NCBI GenBank assembly: GCA_046329195.1 | Contig: JAXLVB010000002.1 | Span: forward strand, 558,001 to 622,000 | Direction of reading: 5' to 3' | Length of the DNA stretch: 64,000 nucleotides | DNA from: JAXLVB01 sp046329195 | GTDB lineage: Bacteria; Bacteroidota; Bacteroidia; Cytophagales; Spirosomataceae | Notes under the pieces: model-generated | What the model was told of the DNA's origin: nothing | Seen by the model: the letters and a program-made list of their open reading frames with translations, nothing else | Database searches by the model: none | Made by a program: the position numbers and the translations under genes | Part shown: positions 17,182-25,570 of the stretch, piece after piece | Layout of the letters: each line of letters starts with the position of its first letter | How positions within the stretch are numbered: position 1 is the first letter of the stretch

Positions 17182-18480
17182 TTACCGCTTCATGGGCTGC
17201 CTTTTCCAATAGGTCAAACTTCGCCAGAGCCATTCGAGGGGGCCAAAACGGAAGTATTTTAGCCATATTGGACTGATAATCAATTGGAAAGTCCAAATAC
17301 TTGCTACGATATAATACAATTCGTATCGCTGCAATTTGCCATACATTGAAAAGCCGTAGCCCAAGAAAATAAAATTGCAAATGATGGAGTGCGTGATGTA
17401 ATTGGTAAATGCCATTTGCCCTACTGCTGCCAATGATTTTTGTAGCCAAGGCAGAAATCCCGATTTGACAAAAAGCATAATCAAGGCAATATGACCGCAA
17501 GTGGTGGGGATTCGGCCCGATTGATAGGTCATATAATTTTGGTAAAAAGATACAATAGAGAAATTGGAGGACACGATGTACGACGTTTCAAAGTAATTGA
17601 TAGTAATACCGATGCCATATCCAATCAATGCCATTAACCCATAAAAACGCTTCGATTTAGTGGCTTTCAAGATACCCATTTTAAAAAATGCCATACCCCA
17701 TAGCATCATAGCCAAGGTATCCCAAAAATTGAGAAAGTATAGAAACGTCGTCTCCATGTATTGATTCACAGGCAATTTGTGCATCACAATGCTCCAATAC
17801 CCTTTACTGCGGGCCTCCATTTCTTCTTTTACTTGTGCGGGAGTGGCTTTTTCTTCTTGTAGGATTGTATTCCACTTCTCAATGGCAGTAGAATCTTCTT
17901 TAACGAGATTTTTCCCACTCGTTTTCTTCGCATTCGCAACTGCCGATTTCTCAAAGGCATCTTTAATTTTGAAATAATCCTTTACATTAAAGGCACTTGC
18001 TATGAGTAAGATGATAGCAGCTCCTATGAGGAGATGTTTGGGTGCAAGATGTCTAAAACTAAACGCAAACATACCTACTATGGCATAGGTGTATAATATT
18101 TCACCGTCCCACAGTAATAAGTAGCAATGGATTACACCAAAAAGTAACATCCAAAGTAATCTGCGGAAGAATAAATCAGTGACGAGAGAGCCTTGCATAC
18201 TTTCTGATTTTCGGCTTGTAAAAAGTAATATGCCTGCCCCAAACAGCATCGAAAACATCCCTCGCATGGTACCTTCAAAAAACAACATGTTCATCCACCA
18301 AACGGTGAGATTCCAACCTGTGGAGCCGCCGTTGTTGGTTGGGTCAAAATAGGCTTTGTATAAGCCAAAACCGATGATATTCATCAGCAAAATACCAAAG
18401 AGCGAAATGCCTCGGATTGTGTCCATAGCCGAAATTCGCTCGGAATTGGTGGTAGGTTGAAGGGTTTCTTGGGTTAGCAT
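17182..18480 (-). CDS. DUF418 membrane protein, copy 4 of the cluster
   Basis: 432 residues. It opens with RISAMDTIRGISLFGILLMNIIGFG, has roughly eight to nine membrane segments with a charged cytosolic loop near 165-230, and ends in the DUF418 C-terminal block (GQMAFTNYITHSIICNFIFLGYG, FGPLEWLWRSLTYWKRQP). The family (YeiB type) is made of inner-membrane proteins of unknown transport or sensing role. The last 71 bp are identical, apart from one base, to the end of copy 3. It follows copy 3 by 37 bp and is the last gene of the run. Confidence 0.85.
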   Translation of the reverse strand: MLTQETLQPTTNSERISAMDTIRGISLFGILLMNIIGFGLYKAYFDPTNNGGSTGWNLTVWWMNMLFFEGTMRGMFSMLFGAGILLFTSRKSESMQGSLVTDLFFRRLLWMLLFGVIHCYLLLWDGEILYTYAIVGMFAFSFRHLAPKHLLIGAAIILLIASAFNVKDYFKIKDAFEKSAVANAKKTSGKNLVKEDSTAIEKWNTILQEEKATPAQVKEEMEARSKGYWSIVMHKLPVNQYMETTFLYFLNFWDTLAMMLWGMAFFKMGILKATKSKRFYGLMALIGYGIGITINYFETSYIVSSNFSIVSFYQNYMTYQSGRIPTTCGHIALIMLFVKSGFLPWLQKSLAAVGQMAFTNYITHSIICNFIFLGYGFSMYGKLQRYELYYIVASIWTFQLIISPIWLKYFRFGPLEWLWRSLTYWKRQPMKR

Positions 18481-18517
18481 AGTGGATGAGAGTTTTAAAG
18501 TGAGTATAAGTTGATAT

Positions 18518-19837
18518 TCAACGCTTCATGGGCTGCCTTTTCCAATAGGTCAAACTTCGCCAGAGCCATTCGAGAGGGCCAAAACGGAAGTACCGCAACC
18601 AGATATGACTCCAAATAATCTGCACACCCCAAATGCACCCAACAATGATATAACCTTCATACCGTTCTAATTTGCCGAAATAACCAAGGCCAATACCCGT
18701 AAAAATGAGCATACAGATAAGCGATTGGGTGAGATAATTGGTGAATGCCATTTGACCAACAGGCTGAAAGAGCCTGAAAAACCAACCAAATGCACCTGAT
18801 TTATACATGAGCATCAGCGTGCCAAAAATGCCGAGGGTCCTCAATAATCTTCCGACGTCGGCAAAACTGACTGTCATGTTTTTTAGTATGATATAGCGGT
18901 TAAAACCACTGTCAATACGGTAATGCAGTAGCACATTGGTTAGCCATAACCCCAAGCCTAAACCGACCACGCTCATTACCGCATACCATGGTGTAGGGGC
19001 TGTGCCTGACAAAACCCCCATCTTAAAAAATGCCATACCCAAAAGCATAAACGCAATCACGTCCCAAATACTGAAATACAAATAAGGCATGAAATAATGG
19101 AGATATTTATCTGTAACAGCCGTATAAACTTCTTCATAACTGCCCGTCATGAGTCGGTTGGCCTTTTCCATTCGTTTGATTTTATTTTCGAGCGTGCTGT
19201 GCTCTTTAATTTCTTTGAAGGCAGCCAAGTCATCCTGTTGCTGTTCTGTCAGCTTCGTGGTTTTGGCATCTATTTTTTCGATGATTTCGCCTTTGGCAAT
19301 GATAGCTTTGTCGAGATACAAATCTCGGTTTTCACGAGCAAACATCAACAAGAAACAAACGCCTGCTGCAATCAGTAATTTTTGTGGTTCCCACAACCGA
19401 AACACAAACATCAGCATGCCATAGCAGCCGTAATCAAACAAAATATCGCCTCGCCAAAGCAATACATAGATATTTATGAGCCCAAAAACCAGCAACCATA
19501 GTTGTCTTCTGAAAAAATAATCCGTAGCGGAAACCGTGCTGTTTTGTTTTTCTTTTCCATTGACAAACAGGATAATACCCGCCCCAAAGAGCATACTAAA
19601 AAGCGCTCTTTGGGTGCCTTCGGGTACCCAACTCACAAAATACCATAAATAGTAATTGATGGTACCAAACTCATTTTTTATGGAAGGGTCCCAACTCATG
19701 ACATCCCATGCAAAAATGGGTATATTCATCAGTAAAATGCCCAAAATGGCAACACCCCGCAGGCTGTCTAATAGGGTAATGCGGTTTTGCTGCGAAACGG
19801 GCATTCCCACTGAATTGCTTGTTTCTTGATTGGTCAT
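18518..19837 (-). CDS. DUF418 membrane protein, copy 3 of the cluster
   Basis: 439 residues with the same plan as its neighbours: RITLLDSLRGVAILGILLMNIPIF, MLFGAGIILFVNGKE, an acidic/basic cytosolic loop (about 180-235), GQMAFTNYLTQSLICMLIFTGIGLGYFGKL, and the end FGPLEWLWRSLTYWKRQPMKR, shared exactly with copy 4. It is separated from copy 2 by 90 bp and from copy 4 by 37 bp, so one transcript is likely. Confidence 0.85.
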   Translation of the reverse strand: MTNQETSNSVGMPVSQQNRITLLDSLRGVAILGILLMNIPIFAWDVMSWDPSIKNEFGTINYYLWYFVSWVPEGTQRALFSMLFGAGIILFVNGKEKQNSTVSATDYFFRRQLWLLVFGLINIYVLLWRGDILFDYGCYGMLMFVFRLWEPQKLLIAAGVCFLLMFARENRDLYLDKAIIAKGEIIEKIDAKTTKLTEQQQDDLAAFKEIKEHSTLENKIKRMEKANRLMTGSYEEVYTAVTDKYLHYFMPYLYFSIWDVIAFMLLGMAFFKMGVLSGTAPTPWYAVMSVVGLGLGLWLTNVLLHYRIDSGFNRYIILKNMTVSFADVGRLLRTLGIFGTLMLMYKSGAFGWFFRLFQPVGQMAFTNYLTQSLICMLIFTGIGLGYFGKLERYEGYIIVGCIWGVQIIWSHIWLRYFRFGPLEWLWRSLTYWKRQPMKR

Positions 19838-19927
19838 AAAAAATAGAATTTTAGAGTAAGTACAAGGTTAAGGAATTGCCTTTCATGGTAACTGCTCACT
19901 TAAAATATGCAAAATGTAAGATGTTTT

Positions 19928-21280
19928 TTACCGCCTCATGGGCTGCAATTTCCAATACGTCAAACTCCGCCAGAGCCATTCAAACGGACCAAAAAGGAAA
20001 AAGTTGAGCCAAATGGGTGATAAAATCAACTGGAATACCCATATCCCAAAAACTACATAATAGAGTTGATAGAACGATAGGTAGCCGTAGTAACCCAGTC
20101 CGTAGCCATGAAAAATAAGCGTACAAATGATGGATTGCATAAGATAATTGGTAAAGGCCATTTGTCCTACTGCGGTAAGCGCTTTCATCAACCAAGGAAC
20201 AATACCCCACCGATACACCAAAATCAACAAACTCGCATGACCCAACGCCAACAACACCCTACGGACATCATATAAACTCCAAAAGTCAAATCTAAAATAA
20301 TCAACCACTTTGCCAGGGTTGATGGTCCAGTCTGCATTGTTGGTAAAGAAAAACCAACTTATAGGTAGCCCTAAGCCATACCCCACCAGCAAGGTAGTGG
20401 CATAGGTAGAAGTGGGCAGCTTATTGGAAAAGAATCCCCAACTAAACAGAGCCATGCCTACAAACATCATGGCCAGCATATCCCAAATTCCGAAGTAGGT
20501 TCCCCAAGATTCGCCATTACTGTTGTCAGGCAACAAGTGCATAAAAACGGTACCATAGTCAGAACGTCTTTTTTTGAGAACTTCCTCTTGTTTTTTCTTG
20601 TCGGGTTTGAAGTTTTTTGCAAATTCTTCCCAAGCCGATTTTGCTTCTAATTGCTTGGCAGTTGGCTTCTTTTTAGCTTTTTCAAGACGAACCGCCGTCA
20701 AGTAGCCATCACGATTTTCTCTCAAATTTTGGTAGAAATTGTTATTGCGGTAGATATTGATACTCATACAGGTCATAGCGAGCACTATCAACCAAGCAGG
20801 TTTGAGTTTTCGGAACGGGAAAAGTAACATACCACACAAACCATAGAAAAAGAGAATATCGCCCGGCCAAAGCAAAATGTAGGCATTGAAAACTCCAAAA
20901 AGCACCAACCAAATGAGTCGTCGGTAGTAATATTCAGACACAGGGATTCCGTTTTCGGCGGATTTTTTATTAGTCATAAATAGCACCATCCCAGCCCCAA
21001 ATAACATCGAAAACAAGGCTCGCATGGTACCTTCAAAAGCCGTGCTCATAATAGCAAAGGCATAAAAATCAGGACTTTGTGTCTTTGTGATAAATTGTTG
21101 AATGTTAGCATACAAAAATCCAAAGCCTGGCATATTCATCATCAAAATGCCCAAAAGTGCTAAGCCACGCACAAGGTCAATAGTTTGGATACGGTCAGCT
21201 TTGGCTACGGGGTGTGGGGTATCTACTATCGCTGCCACATTTAATTCGGGAGTAGTATGTTCGTTAGCGGAAGTTTCCAT
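19928..21280 (-). CDS. DUF418 membrane protein, copy 2 of the cluster
   Basis: 450 residues: DRIQTIDLVRGLALLGILMMNMPGFG near the N terminus, MLFGAGMVLFMTNKK, a Lys-rich cytosolic loop (EKAKKKPTAKQLEAKSAWEEF), GQMAFTNYLMQSIICTLIFHGYGLGYYG, and a terminal FGPFEWLWRSLTYWKLQPMRR. It is more diverged at its 3' end than copies 3 and 4. It starts 12 bp after copy 1 stops, a clear operon arrangement. Confidence 0.85.
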   Translation of the reverse strand: METSANEHTTPELNVAAIVDTPHPVAKADRIQTIDLVRGLALLGILMMNMPGFGFLYANIQQFITKTQSPDFYAFAIMSTAFEGTMRALFSMLFGAGMVLFMTNKKSAENGIPVSEYYYRRLIWLVLFGVFNAYILLWPGDILFFYGLCGMLLFPFRKLKPAWLIVLAMTCMSINIYRNNNFYQNLRENRDGYLTAVRLEKAKKKPTAKQLEAKSAWEEFAKNFKPDKKKQEEVLKKRRSDYGTVFMHLLPDNSNGESWGTYFGIWDMLAMMFVGMALFSWGFFSNKLPTSTYATTLLVGYGLGLPISWFFFTNNADWTINPGKVVDYFRFDFWSLYDVRRVLLALGHASLLILVYRWGIVPWLMKALTAVGQMAFTNYLMQSIICTLIFHGYGLGYYGYLSFYQLYYVVFGIWVFQLILSPIWLNFFLFGPFEWLWRSLTYWKLQPMRR

Positions 21281-21292
21281 GTTGAAAAGTAA

Positions 21293-22696
21293 TTAAGGGT
21301 TGATAGAAGATGCTTCTGAGGGAGTTGAATCAAGGGTTTCGGTCTGCAACATCGGCTGTCGTTGCCAGACAACAAGCGAATGCCAGAGCCACTCGGCGGG
21401 ACCAAATTGAAAGTAACGCAGCCAAACTACACTACCTACTGTCTGGATTAACCAGATTTCAGCAACAATAAAGTAGAGCTGGAAGAATGTTAACTCACCA
21501 TAGTAGCTCATACCATACCCATTAAAAAATAGAGTGCAAAGTATCGTTTGAATCAGGTAGTTGGTCAATGCCATTTGCCCTACCGCCTCAATGCCTATCC
21601 AAAGCCACTTTAGCATAGTCCAACGATACAGTAAAATTACCAGCGATGCCCAGCCTACGGCCATCAATGCCCGCTCAAAAGGGCTGAGGATTTCGTGAAG
21701 TGGTACTATGCTTCCACTGATGTATTTGGTGATGTCAGTACTATTTAATTCGGCAGAACCCATTGATAACCAAGACAAAGATAACCCTAACAATAGCCCC
21801 AAGGTAGCCAAAAGGGCGTGTCGCTTATTACTAAACGAATGAGAAAAGAACCCCCACTTAAACAATGCCATACCCAGCAACATCAAGGAAGCCAATTCCC
21901 AAAGCCCCAAGCGATACAGCCATCGGGCTTCTCGTTCTTGGGTTTTGGGTAGTACATAGTTCCAGACCTTGGCATAGTCCGAACGCATGGCGTCAACTTG
22001 GGCTTCATTAGCTTTTTTGTCAAACTTCGTACTGGTTACTATACCTTTCCATGCGGTGGTGTCTTTCTTTTGCTCGTCGTTGAGCGTTTTTATTTTTTTC
22101 AAGGCAACGCTATCGGCCAGCTGCTTCGCTGTTGGTTTTGGTATTTTGTACTTTTTCTCATAGGCTAATACATTCAGGTACTTCTCGTATTTCTGCTTGG
22201 TTTCGGCAAAATCCCAATAGCTTTTCCCACCTAAAATCAAGGCCATCAACACTGCCCCAATCATAAAGCCACGAGCCGAAAGGCGATGGAGCGGAAACAA
22301 CAAGATGCCTACAATGCTGAAAGGAAATAGCAAGTCGTATTGAAAAAGTAAAAGAATGGCATTGACCAGCCCAAAGGCCATCAGCCAAAATTGCCGCCTC
22401 ACGTATAAGTCAACGACTGTGAAGCCGTTGATGGGCTGAACTTTTGCAAAAAACAGAGCGATGCTTGCTCCAAAAAGAATGGTAAGTAATGCCCCCATTT
22501 TAGTACCAAAAAAGAGATTGATAATGGTGAGTAGCCAATAGGTCCCACCGTGAGGATTGACAATGAACTGATTGACCGTGGACTTTGTCATGCCAAAGTC
22601 TTGGATGTTCAGCAGCAAAATGCCGAGTACACTACATCCTAAAAGGACATGGAAAACCGACCTTGTTTGAAGACTGACGGAGGTTAAGGGTTTCAT
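21293..22696 (-). CDS. DUF418 membrane protein, copy 1 of the cluster
   Basis: 467 residues from the ATG at 22696 (MKPLTSVSLQTRSVFHVLLG). The frame is open for 56 more codons upstream, but those contain no family homology and run into the regulatory repeats. It is the most divergent copy: the usual DxxRG near the first helix is replaced by FHVLLGCSVLGILLLNIQDFG. It keeps GQMALTNYLIQTILCTLFFNGYGMSYYG and FGPAEWLWHSLVVWQRQPM. It is the first gene of the four-gene run, so the promoter should lie at about 22.7-22.95 kb. Confidence 0.83.
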   Translation of the reverse strand: MKPLTSVSLQTRSVFHVLLGCSVLGILLLNIQDFGMTKSTVNQFIVNPHGGTYWLLTIINLFFGTKMGALLTILFGASIALFFAKVQPINGFTVVDLYVRRQFWLMAFGLVNAILLLFQYDLLFPFSIVGILLFPLHRLSARGFMIGAVLMALILGGKSYWDFAETKQKYEKYLNVLAYEKKYKIPKPTAKQLADSVALKKIKTLNDEQKKDTTAWKGIVTSTKFDKKANEAQVDAMRSDYAKVWNYVLPKTQEREARWLYRLGLWELASLMLLGMALFKWGFFSHSFSNKRHALLATLGLLLGLSLSWLSMGSAELNSTDITKYISGSIVPLHEILSPFERALMAVGWASLVILLYRWTMLKWLWIGIEAVGQMALTNYLIQTILCTLFFNGYGMSYYGELTFFQLYFIVAEIWLIQTVGSVVWLRYFQFGPAEWLWHSLVVWQRQPMLQTETLDSTPSEASSINP

Positions 22697-22889
22697 ACGT
22701 TTTTCATTTGTTTGGTTTTGATTACTAAAAATGATCAGGATGGCAAATAGAAATAGCTGACCGCATGAGGAGTATTTTGATGAATGAGAGGCCAGAGCGA
22801 AAGTAACTACTTTTTTGTTGATTGGCGAATCAATCAGACAAAAGAGGCTTACCGAACTATACAAAGGTAAAGAGTAGATTGCGGACGGA

Positions 22890-22950
22890 CTTAGTCTATT
22901 GTTCCAAAAACTAGGTCTATTGTTCCAAGACTTAGCTTATTGTTCCAATG
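22890..22950. promoter_or_regulatory. three 20-21-bp direct repeats upstream of the DUF418 genes
   Basis: ATTGTTCCAA occurs at 22898, 22919 and 22939, each preceded by a CTTAG/CTAGG-type stretch, giving three near-identical units at 20-21-bp spacing, i.e. on one face of the helix. The block is 194-254 bp before the first DUF418 ATG. The geometry suits a regulator that binds direct repeats (for example LytTR-type). A weaker ATTGTTGG follows near 22976. The rest of the 22697-23071 gap shows no gene. Confidence 0.6.
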
Positions 22951-23071
22951 TGTCGTTTTTTTGACAAAATGCTGGATTGTTGGCACATCAAGCTACTGTT
23001 TCTGTATGCTTGATGTGCATTTCATTACTGGTGTGAAGGGTTAGGCAAAATAGGAGTGAATATTCGATGAC

Positions 23072-25528
23072 TTAGAACTGCACCACGTAGTTTTGCCCCT
23101 TGATAGTGGCAAATTCTACTACACCGGTGGGTAGATTTTTGAGCGTTACTTTTTTACCCTGACAAGTAACTTTTGCGCCAGCCTTGAGCACAATGCGGCA
23201 GAGACTGCCAGCTTTTGACAGAATATTGATCGAAGCTGGTTTCTTATCCTTCCAAGTAAAATCTAACTCAAATGCTCCTCTGCTGCACAGCCCCGAAAAA
23301 GAGCCTTCAGACCATTCGTCGGGTAAGGCCGGAAGTAGTTGAATATACCCCCGATGCGACTGCATGAGCATTTCGGTAATGGCAGCCGTTACGCCAAAGC
23401 TACCATCCACTTGCAGGGCTTTGCCACACAAGGCAAACATCGAAGCCGTGCATTGCTCTTTTAAGTATCCTTTATAAATCTTGTTGGCCCGGTTGCCGTC
23501 GCCGAGTCGGCTCCAAAGAGCCATTTTCCAAGCTCTTGACCAACCTGTAGAGGCATCACCCCGTTCTTCCAGTACTTTTTGATAGGCTTTAATTAGCTCA
23601 GGGCTTCGCTTTTCGTCCAGAACTTTGCCCGGATACAAGCCATACAGGTGCGAAAAGTGGCGGTGGCGTTCTTCGAGCGATTTCCAATCGTCGGCCCATT
23701 CTTGCAGTGAGCCATCTTTGCCAATTTGTGGTGGTACTAATTTCTCTCGGGCTATTTTTACTTGCGTGGTAAGCGAATCGGTTTTACCAAGCAGTGCAGA
23801 AGCCTCTCCAAAATAACCAAATAAATCATACAGGATTTGCATGTCAATAGAAGAACCTGCACAAATGGTGGTGCCTTCTCGATAGCCGGCGGTTACTTCA
23901 TCAAAATACGGCTTGTTACCTCCTCCATTTGGAAAGTTTTCGGGCGAGGTAGAGGGGTTGGTTACCAGCCATTTACCATTGGGATGCTGCACTAAAAAAT
24001 CCATAAAAAACTGCACACAACCTTGCATCAGTGGGTAGGCTTCTTGGAGGAATTGCTGGTCTTGGGTGTATTGGTAATGCTCCCACAAGTGTGTGCAGAG
24101 CCACGCACCGCCTACCGTAAACGTGCCCCACGTAGGCCCGTCCATAGGCGCAGCCACCCGCCAAAGGTCGGTGTTTTGGTGCAATACCCAGCCTCTGGCG
24201 CCGTAGTGCTCTTTGGCTACTTGCGAACCTTGGTCGGTCAGTTCTTTTATCATCTGAAACAATGGCTCAAAGCATTCTGACAAATTGCCTGACTCCACTG
24301 GCCAGTAGTTCATCTGGGTGTTGATGTTGGTGGTGTATTTTGAATCCCAAGCAGGATTCATATTGTCGTTCCAGATGCCTTGTAAGTTGGCGGGTTGAGT
24401 GCCTGGCCTAGAAGAACCAATCATCAGATAACGCCCAAACTGGTAGCTCAAGGCCGAAAGACTAGGGTCGGGCGATGTTTGAATTGCTTTTACCCGAGTC
24501 GTGAGGGGTAAAGAGGAGTTGGTGGTTACTGGCAAGCGCAGCGAAACCCTGTTGAATAACTGTTGATGAGCTGCCACTGCGGCCTCTCGAATCTGCTCAA
24601 AGGTTTTGTTGGTTATCTTATCAAAATAAGCATCAACTCGTTGGTGGGCATTGCCACTCACATCTGTATAGCTAACAAAGTTGGTGGCGGCTGTGAGGTA
24701 TAAAGTAACCGAATTCGCATGGTCAATGATCAAATCAACGCCTTTTGTGCTTACGGTACCTCCTTCGGCCACAGCTTTCAGACGTGCTTCGTAGCGGAGC
24801 TTTCCTTCGACACCCATATAATCGGCTGATTTTCCGGTTAGGATTAAGCCATCATTGCCGTAGGGGTCCATCCTAAAATAGTCCGTGGCATAGTTAGAGT
24901 GCGCCTGATTGCGTTCGCCACGAAGATTGGCTGTAAGCGAAATACTATTAGGCTTATCTGCCGTGATACGCACGATAATCACTTGGTCAGGAACCGACAC
25001 CATGACCTCACGCTGAAAACGGACGCCATTGGCAAGGTAACTCACACCCGAAACCCCCGTCTGTAAGTCAAGCCAGCGTTTATAGGTACTTACGCTGTCT
25101 TGTTGTTTGAAAAACAGATGCAGATTTCCTAAACTCTGATATTTCTGCTGTTCTACGGGGTAACCCATAAGATGACGGCCAAAGAGGTTGTGTGCGTCCA
25201 GAAATTTTTGTTCAAAAACCAATTGCTGAATCTGGGGCAGCACCTTGTATCCTCCTTTCACAACGGTGGAGTAGGGACCACCCGAGTAATAGGTGTCTTC
25301 GTTGAGTTGAATTCGTTCTTCGCCATATTTACCAAAAACCATCGCCCCTAATCGCCCATTACCAACGGGTAGGGCGTCTTCCCAACGTTTGGCGGGTTGG
25401 TCGTACCATAGCAGCAACGAAGGGTCAAAGGTTTTGCTGTCAATAGCAGTAGCCATATTGTTGACTTGTGCAACAACACCTTCTTTTACCAAAAACCAAA
25501 GCAATAGAACAAAAAGGGACGGTCTCAT
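23072..25528 (-). CDS. GH95-family alpha-L-fucosidase-like glycosidase
   Basis: 818 residues with a signal peptide (MRPSLFVLLLWFLVKEGVVAQ). The N-terminal beta-sandwich starts with the GH95 hallmark LLWYDQPAKRWEDALPVGNGRLGAMVFGKYGEE and NEDTYYSGGP. The (alpha/alpha)6 barrel follows with GIWNDNMNPAWDSKYTTNINTQMNYWPVESGNLSECFEPL, TNPSTSPEN and HRHFSHLYGLYPG. A C-terminal domain has GSFGVTAAITEMLMQSHRGYIQLLPALP. Family members hydrolyse alpha-1,2-L-fucosides or alpha-L-galactosides in plant or host glycans outside the cytoplasm. No SusC/D genes are adjacent, so it is not part of a full polysaccharide utilisation locus in this window. Confidence 0.9.
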   Translation of the reverse strand: MRPSLFVLLLWFLVKEGVVAQVNNMATAIDSKTFDPSLLLWYDQPAKRWEDALPVGNGRLGAMVFGKYGEERIQLNEDTYYSGGPYSTVVKGGYKVLPQIQQLVFEQKFLDAHNLFGRHLMGYPVEQQKYQSLGNLHLFFKQQDSVSTYKRWLDLQTGVSGVSYLANGVRFQREVMVSVPDQVIIVRITADKPNSISLTANLRGERNQAHSNYATDYFRMDPYGNDGLILTGKSADYMGVEGKLRYEARLKAVAEGGTVSTKGVDLIIDHANSVTLYLTAATNFVSYTDVSGNAHQRVDAYFDKITNKTFEQIREAAVAAHQQLFNRVSLRLPVTTNSSLPLTTRVKAIQTSPDPSLSALSYQFGRYLMIGSSRPGTQPANLQGIWNDNMNPAWDSKYTTNINTQMNYWPVESGNLSECFEPLFQMIKELTDQGSQVAKEHYGARGWVLHQNTDLWRVAAPMDGPTWGTFTVGGAWLCTHLWEHYQYTQDQQFLQEAYPLMQGCVQFFMDFLVQHPNGKWLVTNPSTSPENFPNGGGNKPYFDEVTAGYREGTTICAGSSIDMQILYDLFGYFGEASALLGKTDSLTTQVKIAREKLVPPQIGKDGSLQEWADDWKSLEERHRHFSHLYGLYPGKVLDEKRSPELIKAYQKVLEERGDASTGWSRAWKMALWSRLGDGNRANKIYKGYLKEQCTASMFALCGKALQVDGSFGVTAAITEMLMQSHRGYIQLLPALPDEWSEGSFSGLCSRGAFELDFTWKDKKPASINILSKAGSLCRIVLKAGAKVTCQGKKVTLKNLPTGVVEFATIKGQNYVVQF

Positions 25529-25570
25529 CGGTTATTGAATTGGGTTAAGGGTAATAGGCTTATTTTTAGG

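Noticed and set aside
22697..22864. Longer start of the first DUF418 gene
   Set aside because: The added 56 codons have no family similarity; the ATG at 22696 aligns with the other copies.
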